Assembly: GCA_017626845.1 (NCBI GenBank)
Contig: JAGAHX010000040.1
Location: 1-64,000 of the forward strand
Direction: 5' to 3'
DNA: 64,000 bases
Source of the DNA: Bacillota bacterium
GTDB taxonomy: Bacteria > Bacillota > Clostridia > Peptostreptococcales > Anaerovoracaceae
A program made the translations under genes and the position numbers. Every line of letters begins with the position of its first letter. Position 1 is the first letter of the stretch. The notes beneath the pieces were generated by a model. It was not told the DNA's origin and made no database searches. It worked only from the letters and a program-made list of their open reading frames with translations. Positions 8,383-16,277 of this stretch are shown piece by piece.

Positions 8383-10041
8383 ATGAAAAAATTCATCTCA
8401 TTACTGCTTATACTGCTCCTCTGCCTGTCCTGCGCCACCCCGGCCATGGCAGGTTCGGAATTCGCAAAAGAGCGCTTTGCAAATACGATCTCGACGGAAT
8501 ACGGCGGGACAGCCGTCATCAAAGCGGACGGAACGCTTTGGGGATGGGGCAGTTCCACCCTGTATAAAAACGGCGGCGTATCGCCGGTGAAAGTGATGGA
8601 CGATGTCGTGACCGTGAGCAACGGCAGCGACCACGCCGGCTTTATCCAGTCGGACGGCTCTCTCTGGATGCTGGGAAAAAACAACAGCGGCCAGCTGGGG
8701 ACCGGTACAGCCGGGGACTACGTTGAGACCCCTGTCCGGATCATGGACGGCGTGCAGGCTGTGTCCTGCGGCAACGGATATACGCTCATCCTGAAGTACG
8801 ACGGCACCCTCTGGGGCTGCGGCAGAACATCCTGCCTGGGCCTTGGCACCAACGAAAATGCGGCAGCGCCCGTGAAGCTGATGGACAACGTGGCCGCGAT
8901 CCAGGCGCATTCCGACTGTGCCGGCGCCCTGAAAAAGGACGGCAGCCTGTGGGCCTGGGGCAGCCTGTTCTTCCACAGCACCTACAGCTATACTTCGAAG
9001 CCCGCAAAGCAGATGGACGGCGTCGAAGCGTTCAGCATTTCCGGTCAAGGGCTTCTGGCAGTCAAAGCGGACGGTTCGGTCTGGCATCTCGGACTGGTCA
9101 AGTCCGAAGGCGTTAAGGGCGGCAACCTCGTCCGCAGCTACCACGACACCCCGTCGAAGGTGATGGACGGCGCCGCTTCCGTCAGCATCAGCGGCAACAG
9201 CTGTGCGGCCGTAAAGAAAGACGGCACGCTCTGGACCTGGGGCCTGAACGATCAGGCGCAGCTGGGCACCGGAAATACGACGTTCCAGGCGAAACCGGTC
9301 AAGGTAATGGATAACGTGTCCGCCGCGGTCCTGGGCACTTCGAATCTGTACGTTCTGAAGAAAGACGGCGCCCTCTGGGCGGTCGGCAAAGGCATGCTGG
9401 GCAACGGAACGTATTCGGATACCAAGACCTTCGTTAAGGTGATGGACGGCGTCAAGCTGCCGGGTACGGTGCCCGCACCCAACATTCCCGGGATCACCGA
9501 TAAGGTTTCGTTTATCTTTAAAGACGTTTCCACCGGCGCCTGGTACGAAAAGTACCTGCAGAGCGCCTACGACAACAAGATCGTGGGCGGCACCAGCGCC
9601 GACACGTACAGCCCGGATTCGCAGCTGACCCACGCCCAGATCATGGTGATGGTCTCCCAGCTTCACAGCAAGCAGAAGGGCGACAACTACGATTTCCTGG
9701 CAAACAAGCCGGCCGGCAGTGCCTGGTACCAGGCGTATGAGGATTACTGCAAAGCGGAAGGCATCATCGACGACCGTTTCGACGGCAAGGAAACGCAGAA
9801 CGTGAACCGTGCAGAGATGGCTTACTACTTCGCCCATACGCTGGAAGTCCGCTATTATACCGAAAAGAAGACGGTGGAATTCAACGATGTAAGCGCAAGT
9901 CCCTATGCGGAAGAGATCCTCACCCTGGCCAAGGCCGACATCGTCGGAGGAAAGGGCGCCGGAGTCTATGCGCCGGATGCCCTCGTGACCCGGGCAGAAG
10001 CCTCCGTCTTTGTCAGCAATATTCTGGACGCAATGGAATGA
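8383..10041 (+). CDS. Secreted RCC1-repeat protein with C-terminal SLH domains
   Basis: 552 residues. Residues 1-24 form a signal peptide ending AMAG. Residues about 40-360 are RCC1-type repeats, recognisable from recurring units such as KADGTLWGWGS, KYDGTLWGCG, KKDGSLWAWG and KKDGTLWTWG, which predict a beta-propeller. Residues about 370-552 hold SLH modules (FKDVSTGAWYEKYLQ, VTRAEASVFVSNIL) that would bind cell-wall polymer. The ligand of the propeller is unknown. The SLH part is very close in DNA sequence to that of the gene at 36716, which carries WG repeats instead of RCC1 repeats. Confidence 0.85.
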   Translation: MKKFISLLLILLLCLSCATPAMAGSEFAKERFANTISTEYGGTAVIKADGTLWGWGSSTLYKNGGVSPVKVMDDVVTVSNGSDHAGFIQSDGSLWMLGKNNSGQLGTGTAGDYVETPVRIMDGVQAVSCGNGYTLILKYDGTLWGCGRTSCLGLGTNENAAAPVKLMDNVAAIQAHSDCAGALKKDGSLWAWGSLFFHSTYSYTSKPAKQMDGVEAFSISGQGLLAVKADGSVWHLGLVKSEGVKGGNLVRSYHDTPSKVMDGAASVSISGNSCAAVKKDGTLWTWGLNDQAQLGTGNTTFQAKPVKVMDNVSAAVLGTSNLYVLKKDGALWAVGKGMLGNGTYSDTKTFVKVMDGVKLPGTVPAPNIPGITDKVSFIFKDVSTGAWYEKYLQSAYDNKIVGGTSADTYSPDSQLTHAQIMVMVSQLHSKQKGDNYDFLANKPAGSAWYQAYEDYCKAEGIIDDRFDGKETQNVNRAEMAYYFAHTLEVRYYTEKKTVEFNDVSASPYAEEILTLAKADIVGGKGAGVYAPDALVTRAEASVFVSNILDAME

Positions 10042-10057
10042 TCGACTGTCCACTTGG

Positions 10058-10089
10058 CGGAGTCCCGAAAGGGGCTCCGTTTTATTTTT
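10058..10089 (+). terminator. Intrinsic terminator after the SLH/RCC1 gene
   Basis: Stem 10058-10066 with 10071-10079 (9 bp, one G-U), GAAA loop, then TTTTATTTTTG. It is nearly identical to the terminator at 10890-10916, which lies on the other side of vapBC. Confidence 0.85.
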
Positions 10090-10184
10090 GTCGAAAAGTT
10101 AAATATTTACTATTGCAAAAATAGCTGGTTGTAATACAATAGAAATACCATATCTTGACATTTTAGTCCGATGATACCGATGCG

Positions 10185-10220
10185 TTGACACATGATATAT
10201 ATTATGATATATATCATGTG
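10185..10220 (+). promoter_or_regulatory. vapBC promoter overlapping a 13-bp inverted-repeat operator
   Basis: TTGACA (10185-10190), a 17-bp spacer and TATATA (10208-10213) form a good sigma-A promoter. Superimposed is a perfect inverted repeat, 10189-10201 against 10208-10220 (CACATGATATATA and its complement) with a 6-nt centre. AbrB-type VapB antitoxins usually autorepress, so this is the likely operator. A second TTGACA at 10155 has no good partner. Confidence 0.75.
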
Positions 10221-10233
10221 GGAGGTGTTCAGG

Positions 10234-10464
10234 ATGGAAACTGCAAAACTTTTTGAAAATGGCCGCAGCCAGGCTGTAAGGCTTCCAAAGAAATTTCGAT
10301 TTTCCGGGGAGGAGGTCTATATTCAGAAGATGGGCGAAATGGTGATCTTATTACCGAAAGAAAGAGTATGGGACGTGTTCATGGAAGGGCTGCAGGGCTT
10401 TTCCGACGACTTTTTTGAAAACGGCCGGGAAAAGGATGAACCTCAGAACCGGGAGAATCTCTAA
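10234..10464 (+). CDS. vapB: VapB-type antitoxin (AbrB/SpoVT fold)
   Basis: 76 residues beginning [21 protein letters not shown], the swapped-hairpin DNA-binding domain of AbrB-like VapB proteins. The acidic C-terminus (about residues 50-76) would wrap the VapC toxin. ATG 10234 is preferred over the upstream ATGs at 10192 and 10204, which are within the palindrome: GGAGG lies at 10221-10225. It overlaps vapC by one base (TAATG). The local DNA is AT-rich compared with its surroundings, pointing to recent transfer. Confidence 0.88.
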   Translation: METAKLFENGRSQAVRLPKKFRFSGEEVYIQKMGEMVILLPKERVWDVFMEGLQGFSDDFFENGREKDEPQNRENL

Positions 10465-10868
10465 TGTACATGCTAGATACGAACATCTGCATTTATGCAA
10501 TCAAAAATCGTCCGGAATCCGTATTGGAAAAGATTCGGGATCATTTACAAGAAGGCTTATGCATTTCTTCTATCACGCTGGCGGAGCTGCGTCTGGGTGT
10601 TGAAAAAAGCGCATTTCCGGAGAAGAACGAACTGGCCTTGATAAAATTCTTATCCATCCTGACGATCCTGCCTTTTGACGATGCCGCTGCGATCGAATTT
10701 GGAAAGATCAGTGTGGACCTTCAGCGGCGCGGCACGCCGATCGGGACGATGGATATGCTGATCGCTGCCCATGCAAAAGGCGAGCACGCAACGCTGGTCA
10801 CGAACAATGTGAAAGAATTTGTAAGGGTCCCGGATCTTTCAATCGAGAACTGGGCAGTGTTGAATTGA
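10464..10868 (+). CDS. vapC: VapC-type PIN-domain RNase toxin
   Basis: 134 residues. The PIN acidic residues are visible: D5 in MLDTN, E41 in LAELRLG and D97 in GTMDMLIAAHA, followed by the TNN..EF signature at 113-119. Such toxins cleave tRNA or rRNA and are held inactive by VapB. The pair is complete and appears intact. The target RNA cannot be told from sequence. Confidence 0.9.
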   Translation: MYMLDTNICIYAIKNRPESVLEKIRDHLQEGLCISSITLAELRLGVEKSAFPEKNELALIKFLSILTILPFDDAAAIEFGKISVDLQRRGTPIGTMDMLIAAHAKGEHATLVTNNVKEFVRVPDLSIENWAVLN

Positions 10869-10889
10869 AAAGTGAACCGCCCCCACCTG

Positions 10890-10916
10890 CGGAGCTCCGA
10901 AAGGGGCTCCGTTTTT
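10890..10916 (+). terminator. Intrinsic terminator after vapC
   Basis: Stem 10890-10898 with 10903-10911 (9 bp, one G-U), GAAA loop, then TTTTTG. It shares the GAAA loop, the right arm and flanking bases with the terminator at 10058, so vapBC is bracketed by direct copies of one terminator. Confidence 0.85.
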
Positions 10917-10984
10917 GTTGCGGAAAAGGACGTAAATGGCGCATAATAAGAGTGACCCTAACAGCAAGACAGCAGCGGGACCGT

Positions 10985-11003
10985 GGGACAAAGAACCGTC
11001 CCC
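10985..11003 (+). repeat. Short GGGAC...GTCCC hairpin, repeat remnant
   Basis: GGGAC and GTCCC enclose AAAGAACC. The word AAAGAACCGTCCCCG recurs on the minus strand at 61106-61120 beside another gene. This looks like a fragment of the dispersed palindrome family described at 16008, 33345 and 63074, though the core differs. Confidence 0.4.
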
Positions 11004-11020
11004 GTCAGAAAGGAAGAGAC

Positions 11021-12709
11021 ATGAATAGATACGAAGGCGGCTGCACGACGGTCGTGATCGGCAAGAAAGCCAGTGCGACGGGCCATGTGCTGATCGGCCA
11101 TAACGAAGACGACGACAAGAGCATCGTGATGGTGCACAGCGTGCCGCACGAAAAGCACGAAGCGGGCGAGTTTGTTACGTTCGGCGACCGGCCGGGCGTA
11201 AAGATCCCCCAGGTAAGGGAGACCGCCGGCTACATCTGGAGCGAGGTGCGGCGGCCAAACGGCGGTATCTCCTTCGGCGACAGCTTCTTTAACGAGTACG
11301 GCGTTGCTGTTGTTACGAATTCAGCCAACCCGGGCAAGGCGCCTGAGGACGAAAACGGCAGTCAGGATCCGTACCTGGCTACGATGGGGCTCGGCTACGG
11401 CGTAAGACGGCTGGTGGCGGAGCGCGCGAAGACTGCCCGTGAAGGGCTGGACGTGATCATCGAACTGGTGGAAAAGTACGGATATTTCTCCAGCCGCACC
11501 TACCAGATCGCGGATAAAGACGAGTGCTGGGCGGTGATGCTCACCCGCGGCAAACGCCTGGTCGCCAAGCGCGTGCCGGACGATGAAGTGTACTTTATGC
11601 CCAACCACTACACGATCCACGCGCTGGAGCCCTCCGATAAAAAGACCTTCTACTATACGCCGGACATCGTGGACTTTGCCATCGAAAACGGCTGGTACAC
11701 GCCCGCAAAGCCCGGCGACTACAGCGATTTCGACTTCGCGCAGGCGTATCAGGGCATGGACCGGCCCTACAACATGGCCCGCGCCCGCAACGGCTGGGGC
11801 ATCTTAGGCTTCGAAAAGGAATGGGAAGACTGCGTTGCTGCCGGTAACTGGAGACCCTTTAGTTTTAAGGCGCATCGCAAATATACGATAGAAGATTGCA
11901 AGGCGCTGCTGCGTTCCCACTACGAAGGAAGACCCGATTTCCTGCAGGATTGGGTGGCGTATACCGATCAGTGGAAAGTGGAGACGCCGGCGGGCGGCGG
12001 CTGCGGCAGAGCAACATCAGACTCCTTAATACGGTGGGAGAAAATCGCTGACGGGTGGCGGAAGGGGAGTACCGGCGCGCTGAGCGGCAGCGATGCGATG
12101 CCGGGGAGTGCCCTCCGACAGGACCCGTCAGCGATAGAGGGGACTCCCACCCAGTACCCCCGCGACCCGCACCATGCCCTCGACGACCCCTACACCATCT
12201 GCTGCGGCTCCACCGTGGAGAGCACTGTCGTGGATTTTGCGGACGACCCGGCAGCCACCTGCGTATACCGTGCCTGGAGAAAGCCCTGCACCAATCCTTA
12301 CGTGCCCCTCTTTATCGGGAATCTGAAGGTCCCCTCCAGCTACGCCTGGATGCGCCGCGAGTTGGCAGACGCCACTCATTTCGACCCGCCCGCGGAGGAA
12401 TTCGTCTACGATCCCTCCACCGCGTTCTGGAACTATGAGAACCTCATCTGGCAGTCCGAGCTCGATTACGGCTACGCCCACAGCGTATTCGGACCGGATA
12501 TCGAACGCATCGAGGCGGACTGGGCCGGCGAGATCGCGGAGGTCCGTGCAAAGTACGAGGAACTGAAGGCGGAAGATCCGCAGCTGGCGAAGGCTTACCT
12601 GAGCGAGTTCAGCGACGGCAAGGCCCGCTTCTCGCTGCACTGGGTCCGCCGGACAACGCAGCGGATCGGCAAGAAAAAGTATCTGCTTAATCAGAACGTG
12701 CCGGAATAG
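11021..12709 (+). CDS. Peptidase family C69 dipeptidase (PepD type)
   Basis: 562 residues. The start GGCTTVVIGKKASATGHVLI matches family C69, whose nucleophile is a near-N-terminal cysteine exposed by autoprocessing: C8 here. Downstream PRDPHHALDDPYTICCGS is typical of the family. These Ntn hydrolases cleave dipeptides in the cytoplasm, consistent with amino-acid fermentation. ATG 11021 follows AAAGGAAG; an in-frame ATG at 10865 would read through a terminator. Residues about 338-377 (bases 12033-12151) are encoded by an imperfect palindrome and look like an insertion; whether activity survives is unknown. Confidence 0.85.
   Translation: MNRYEGGCTTVVIGKKASATGHVLIGHNEDDDKSIVMVHSVPHEKHEAGEFVTFGDRPGVKIPQVRETAGYIWSEVRRPNGGISFGDSFFNEYGVAVVTNSANPGKAPEDENGSQDPYLATMGLGYGVRRLVAERAKTAREGLDVIIELVEKYGYFSSRTYQIADKDECWAVMLTRGKRLVAKRVPDDEVYFMPNHYTIHALEPSDKKTFYYTPDIVDFAIENGWYTPAKPGDYSDFDFAQAYQGMDRPYNMARARNGWGILGFEKEWEDCVAAGNWRPFSFKAHRKYTIEDCKALLRSHYEGRPDFLQDWVAYTDQWKVETPAGGGCGRATSDSLIRWEKIADGWRKGSTGALSGSDAMPGSALRQDPSAIEGTPTQYPRDPHHALDDPYTICCGSTVESTVVDFADDPAATCVYRAWRKPCTNPYVPLFIGNLKVPSSYAWMRRELADATHFDPPAEEFVYDPSTAFWNYENLIWQSELDYGYAHSVFGPDIERIEADWAGEIAEVRAKYEELKAEDPQLAKAYLSEFSDGKARFSLHWVRRTTQRIGKKKYLLNQNVPE
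12033..12151. repeat. Palindromic element embedded in the C69 gene
   Basis: Outer arms 12033-12056 and 12123-12151 are complementary, with 8 + 13 matching bases around an unequal internal loop. Inside, ACCGGC/GCCGG and CGGAAGGG/CCCTCCG can pair further, giving one long hairpin of about 119 nt. The reading frame stays open, adding a low-complexity peptide (WEKIADGWRKG...SALRQDPS). No second copy was seen in the window. Confidence 0.65.
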
Positions 12710-12755
12710 GTCCGGCTCATGTGTGTGTTAAAAGTATAGAAGGGAAAACGATCTT

Positions 12756-13355
12756 ATGAAGAAATTTACAGCCGTGCTGTTGGCCCTGGTGCTGCTCTTT
12801 GCCTTGGGTGCCTGCAGCAAGACAGAAGAGCAGAGCAGCGCAGGCAATGCCGGCCAGACGAGTCTGCCGGAGGAGACCGCGGACCGGACCGGCGAATTCG
12901 ATCTGCCGGACATCCGCTTCTTCGATGCGTCGCTTCTGGACGGCAGCGCCGTCACGGCGGACGAGCTGTTTGGGGAATGCGACGTGACCGCCATCAACAT
13001 CTGGGCCACCTGGTGCCCGCCCTGTCTGGACGAGATGGACGACCTGGCCGCCTACGGCAAGGATCTGCCGGACAACGTGCAGCTCGTGCTGTACTGCGTG
13101 GACGGGACGACCCATACCGAGGAGTGCCAGGATATTCTGGACGAGGCCGGCTGCGAAGGGATCTGCATCATCAGCGCCACCGGCGACCTGGCCGCTCTGG
13201 TGAACGACGTGCAGTACATCCCCACGACGATCTTCGTCAACAATACGGGAAAGCAGCTGTGCGATTCGCTGATCGGCGCCCAGCAGGACCTGGCATCGGC
13301 CTTTAATGAACGGGTCAACATCGGCCTGAAGGCCGCGGGCAAGAGCGAACTGTAG
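12756..13355 (+). CDS. Thioredoxin-like (TlpA/ResA type) lipoprotein
   Basis: 199 residues. A lipoprotein signal peptide ends in the lipobox LGAC with C20 as lipidation site, followed by a Ser/Gln/Glu-rich linker. The thioredoxin-fold domain has WATWCPPC with redox cysteines C87 and C90, and the cis-proline segment YIPTTIFVN. It would reduce or isomerise disulfides on the outer face of the membrane. No cytochrome c or partner (CcdA-like) gene is adjacent, so the substrate is unknown. GAAGGG about 14 nt upstream is a weak ribosome site. Confidence 0.87.
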   Translation: MKKFTAVLLALVLLFALGACSKTEEQSSAGNAGQTSLPEETADRTGEFDLPDIRFFDASLLDGSAVTADELFGECDVTAINIWATWCPPCLDEMDDLAAYGKDLPDNVQLVLYCVDGTTHTEECQDILDEAGCEGICIISATGDLAALVNDVQYIPTTIFVNNTGKQLCDSLIGAQQDLASAFNERVNIGLKAAGKSEL

Positions 13356-13369
13356 AAAAGAAAACGCAA

Positions 13370-13425
13370 TTCTCATCGTTTTCTCATTTTTCTCCTATGG
13401 GGCTTTCATTTTGCCGCGGTATGAT
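13370..13425 (+). promoter_or_regulatory. Candidate promoter with 11-bp-spaced direct repeats
   Basis: TTCTCAT occurs at 13370 and again at 13381, exactly one helical turn apart, with a partial third copy (TTCTCCT) at 13390. TATGAT at 13420-13425 is a plausible -10 with no good -35. OmpR-family regulators bind such direct repeats, and one is encoded two genes downstream, so autoregulation is inferred. Confidence 0.5.
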
Positions 13426-13467
13426 GGGACCATCAAAAGAGGTATTCATCATACAGGAGGAACGAAC

Positions 13468-14151
13468 ATGGAACCGAGAGAAATGGAAAATCTGGAGAAA
13501 GTCGAACAGTTAGTGGAGAAGGCCGGCTGCACCTACGCGGAGGCGAAGGATGCGCTGGAATATTCCGACTGGAACCTGCTGGATGCGATCATCCGGCTGG
13601 AGCACGAAGGCAAGGCGGTCAAATCTTCTGCCGCATACAAGACGGCGGATCCGCAGGAAGCGCCCAAGACCGGCAGCTACGTGGAACCGGAAGTCATCCA
13701 TGCGGAGGAAGCGGAGCATATCAAGCCCGACGAATTCAAGAAGGAGACCCGGGGCGGCTACGGCAACGGCAGCTTCGGCGAAGACGCCCGCCACTACGGC
13801 CAGCAGGCAGCGGGGGCTGCCAAAGGCTTCTTCGGCCGCGCCAAGGACGCGCTGACCCAGAATTACATGACCGTTTTCGGCCGCGCCGGCAACCAGATCC
13901 TGCGGCTGCCCATGTGGGTGCTGCTCATCCTGCTGCTGTGCTGGTTCTGGGGCATCCTCATGATCGCCCTGGTGCTGATGGTCTTCGGCTGCCGCTTCCA
14001 TTTCGAAGGAAAGGATTTCGGCAAGACAAACGTCAACAACACCTTCGACCGCTGGTCGGAGTACACCTATAACGCCGGACAGAAAGTAAAGCAGGAATTC
14101 ACCGCCAAGGAAGAGCCGAAGGCGGAAGAAGGACCGGATAGAGAAGAGTAA
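13468..14151 (+). CDS. DUF4342 protein with UBA-like domain and membrane segment
   Basis: 227 residues from ATG 13468 (CAGGAGG at 13454-13460). Residues about 9-42 (EKVEQLVEKAGCTYAEAKDALE and following) resemble a UBA-like helical bundle found at the start of DUF4342 proteins. A Gly/Lys-rich linker follows, then a hydrophobic segment near residues 150-172, then an acidic/basic tail. It is the first gene of an operon with a response regulator and histidine kinase, an arrangement common in clostridia; it may sense or tune the kinase at the membrane. Molecular function is unknown. Confidence 0.75.
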   Translation: MEPREMENLEKVEQLVEKAGCTYAEAKDALEYSDWNLLDAIIRLEHEGKAVKSSAAYKTADPQEAPKTGSYVEPEVIHAEEAEHIKPDEFKKETRGGYGNGSFGEDARHYGQQAAGAAKGFFGRAKDALTQNYMTVFGRAGNQILRLPMWVLLILLLCWFWGILMIALVLMVFGCRFHFEGKDFGKTNVNNTFDRWSEYTYNAGQKVKQEFTAKEEPKAEEGPDREE

Positions 14152-14153
14152 CC

Positions 14154-14840
14154 ATGCAGACCAAGATCCTGATCATCGAAGACGAGGCAAAGATCGCCCG
14201 GTTCATCGAACTGGAGCTGTCCCACGAAGGCTATGCCTGCAGCAAGGCGGCGGACGGCCGGACGGGGCTGGAGATGGCGGAGAGCGGCGCCTACGACCTG
14301 GTGCTGCTGGACATCATGCTCCCGGAGCTGAACGGCCTGGAGGTGCTTAGGAGGCTCAGAAAGAGCAGCGACGTTCCCGTGATCGTTCTGACGGCACGGG
14401 ACGCCGTGATGGATAAGGTCTCCGGCCTGGACATGGGGGCGGACGACTACGTGACGAAGCCGTTTGCCATCGAAGAGCTGCTGGCCCGCATCCGGCTGGC
14501 GCTGCGCCGCAAGGGCAGTGCGAAAGCGAAGGAGGAAGAGCTTGCCTGCGGACCGCTCTCCCTCTCCGTTCCCCGCCACGAGGTGCGCTGGGACGGTTCG
14601 GAGATCGACCTCACCAGCCGGGAGTTCTCCCTGCTGCAGACGCTGCTGGAGAACAAGAACGTCGTGCTGTCCCGGGACAGCCTGCTGGAGAAGGTCTGGG
14701 GCTACGACTACATGGGAGAGACGAACGTGGTGGACGTGTACGTTCGCTACCTGCGGAACAAGATCGCAGCAGCCGGCGGAGAAAATGTGATCCAGACCGT
14801 GCGGGGCGTAGGGTACGTCATCCGCGAGGAACATGAGTAA
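14154..14840 (+). CDS. OmpR-family response regulator
   Basis: 228 residues. Receiver domain at 1-118 with acidic pocket E9/D10, phospho-acceptor D53 (LLDIMLPELNG), T80 and K102 (TKPF). The C-terminal winged-helix domain (about 128-226) contains LTSREFSLLQTLLENKN and VVDVYVRYLRNKI, typical of OmpR/PhoB. It lies 2 nt after the DUF4342 gene and overlaps the kinase gene by 8 nt. Its likely target includes the direct repeats at 13370. Confidence 0.95.
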   Translation: MQTKILIIEDEAKIARFIELELSHEGYACSKAADGRTGLEMAESGAYDLVLLDIMLPELNGLEVLRRLRKSSDVPVIVLTARDAVMDKVSGLDMGADDYVTKPFAIEELLARIRLALRRKGSAKAKEEELACGPLSLSVPRHEVRWDGSEIDLTSREFSLLQTLLENKNVVLSRDSLLEKVWGYDYMGETNVVDVYVRYLRNKIAAAGGENVIQTVRGVGYVIREEHE

Positions 14841-16005
14841 CACCGAAAACAAAACGAAAGATAAGAGAATAAAAACGGGCTCCATCGCGCTTCGCATCGC
14901 TTTGGGGTCCGCGCTTTATCTGCTGCTGGCATTTTTAGTGGTGGATGTCGCCGTGATGATCGTGGAGGCCTGGCCCCAGATCGAGACGGGCGGCGATCCC
15001 GCTGCCGTGCTGCGCAGCGGATTTCTGGCCTGCCGCGACGTCATTACCAGCCGCCGCTTCGATATCGTGCTGCAGATCGAGGGGGTCATCATCCTGGTGC
15101 GGCTCATCCTGGACCTGCTCCGGGTGCGCCGCCAGCTGAAGCCCCTGGACGAGATGGCGCGGGCCGCGATGGATCTGAGCAATATCGACGTGTCCGCGGA
15201 TGACCGCTTCCAAAAGCTCGAAAGTGCCATCGACGAGCTGCGGCCGGCGGAGGAAGGCGCTGCCCTGGCGACGGGGGATGCAGAGCTGGAAGGGCTGGAG
15301 AGCGCCGTCAACAAGCTGGTGGAACGCATGCGGGATGCCTACCGGCAGCAGGCACGCTTCGTGTCCGACGCCTCCCACGAGCTGCGCACACCCATTGCGG
15401 TCATCAAGGGCTACGCGGATATGCTGGACCGCTGGGGCAAGGAGGATGAGGCCATCCTGGAGGAGTCCATCCAGGCGATCAAGACCGAGAGTGACGCCAT
15501 GCAGCACCTGGTGGAGCAGCTGCTGTTCCTGGCCCGGGGCGATTCCGGCAGGACGCCGGTGGAGCGGGCGGACTTCAGCCTGACGGATATGATGAAGGAG
15601 GCCTGCAGCGAATCCGCCATGATCGACGGGACCCACGTGTACAGCCTGCAGGCAGAGGAGAACGTAAACGCCTACGGCGATGCGTCGCTGCTGAAGCAGA
15701 CCGTGCGCATCCTGACGGAGAACGCGAAGAAATACTCCCCCGAAGGCAGCGAGATCGTTCTGGGGACGCGGTATAAAGACGGACGGCCCTGCTTCTGGGT
15801 GGAAGACCGGGGCATCGGCATGGACAGCGAGGCGCAGAGCCACATGTTCGAACGCTTTTACCGGGCGGACGGATCCCGGACCCGGGAGACCGGCGGGTCC
15901 GGTCTGGGCCTTGCCATCGCCAAGTGGATCGTGGACCGGCACGGCGGCCGCTTCGAAGTCGTCTCCCGTACCGGCATCGGCACCCGCATTTCGGTGATCT
16001 TGTAG
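14833..16005 (+). CDS. Sensor histidine kinase
   Basis: 390 residues. Two membrane segments (about 24-46 and 83-98) flank a short extracytoplasmic loop of roughly 35 residues, too small for a large ligand domain. A HAMP-like stretch leads to the HisKA motif SDASHELRTPIAV with H182, then N box (LTENAKKYSP), G1 (DRGIGM) and G2 (GGSGLGLAI) of the ATPase domain. It is the cognate kinase of the regulator it overlaps. The signal may come through the membrane protein encoded at the head of the operon. Confidence 0.93.
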   Translation: MSNTENKTKDKRIKTGSIALRIALGSALYLLLAFLVVDVAVMIVEAWPQIETGGDPAAVLRSGFLACRDVITSRRFDIVLQIEGVIILVRLILDLLRVRRQLKPLDEMARAAMDLSNIDVSADDRFQKLESAIDELRPAEEGAALATGDAELEGLESAVNKLVERMRDAYRQQARFVSDASHELRTPIAVIKGYADMLDRWGKEDEAILEESIQAIKTESDAMQHLVEQLLFLARGDSGRTPVERADFSLTDMMKEACSESAMIDGTHVYSLQAEENVNAYGDASLLKQTVRILTENAKKYSPEGSEIVLGTRYKDGRPCFWVEDRGIGMDSEAQSHMFERFYRADGSRTRETGGSGLGLAIAKWIVDRHGGRFEVVSRTGIGTRISVIL

Positions 16006-16007
16006 AC

Positions 16008-16078
16008 AAAACAACACAGGGGGACAGGTACATTGTGCACTCTCAGTGCACAATGTACCTGTCCCCCTGTGTTGTTTT
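16008..16078. repeat. Palindromic repeat copy 1 (bidirectional terminator)
   Basis: Left arm 16008-16041 and right arm 16045-16078 are perfect complements: a 34-bp stem with a 3-nt loop. The core is GGGACAGGTACATTGTGCA, and the arms end in A-run/T-run so either direction gives a U-tract. It lies between the convergent kinase (plus) and rubredoxin (minus) genes. Copies 2 and 3 are at 33345-33406 and 63074-63128. Confidence 0.9.
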
Positions 16079-16084
16079 TAAAGC

Positions 16085-16246
16085 TTATTCAGCCTTTTCG
16101 AATTCGTCCTTGCCAACGCTGCAGAGCGGGCAGACCCAATCTGCGGGCAGATCTTCGAAGGCGGTGCCGGGTTCGATGCCGTGATCGGGATCGCCTACAG
16201 CGGGGTCGTACTCATAGCCGCAGACGCTGCATACATACTTGTCCAT
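16085..16246 (-). CDS. Rubredoxin
   Basis: 53 residues read on the minus strand, [19 protein letters not shown] then ...[17 protein letters not shown]. The four iron ligands are C6, C9, C39 and C42 in the CxxC and CPxC knuckles, exactly as in classical rubredoxins. It carries one electron in the cytoplasm, often to oxygen- or peroxide-reducing enzymes in anaerobes. AAAGGAG lies 10 nt before the ATG. It follows the DUF1508 gene at 16652 on the same strand by 31 nt and may share its transcript. Confidence 0.96.
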   Translation of the reverse strand: MDKYVCSVCGYEYDPAVGDPDHGIEPGTAFEDLPADWVCPLCSVGKDEFEKAE

Positions 16247-16277
16247 TGGTGATAGTCTCCTTTAAAAATATGGTGGA

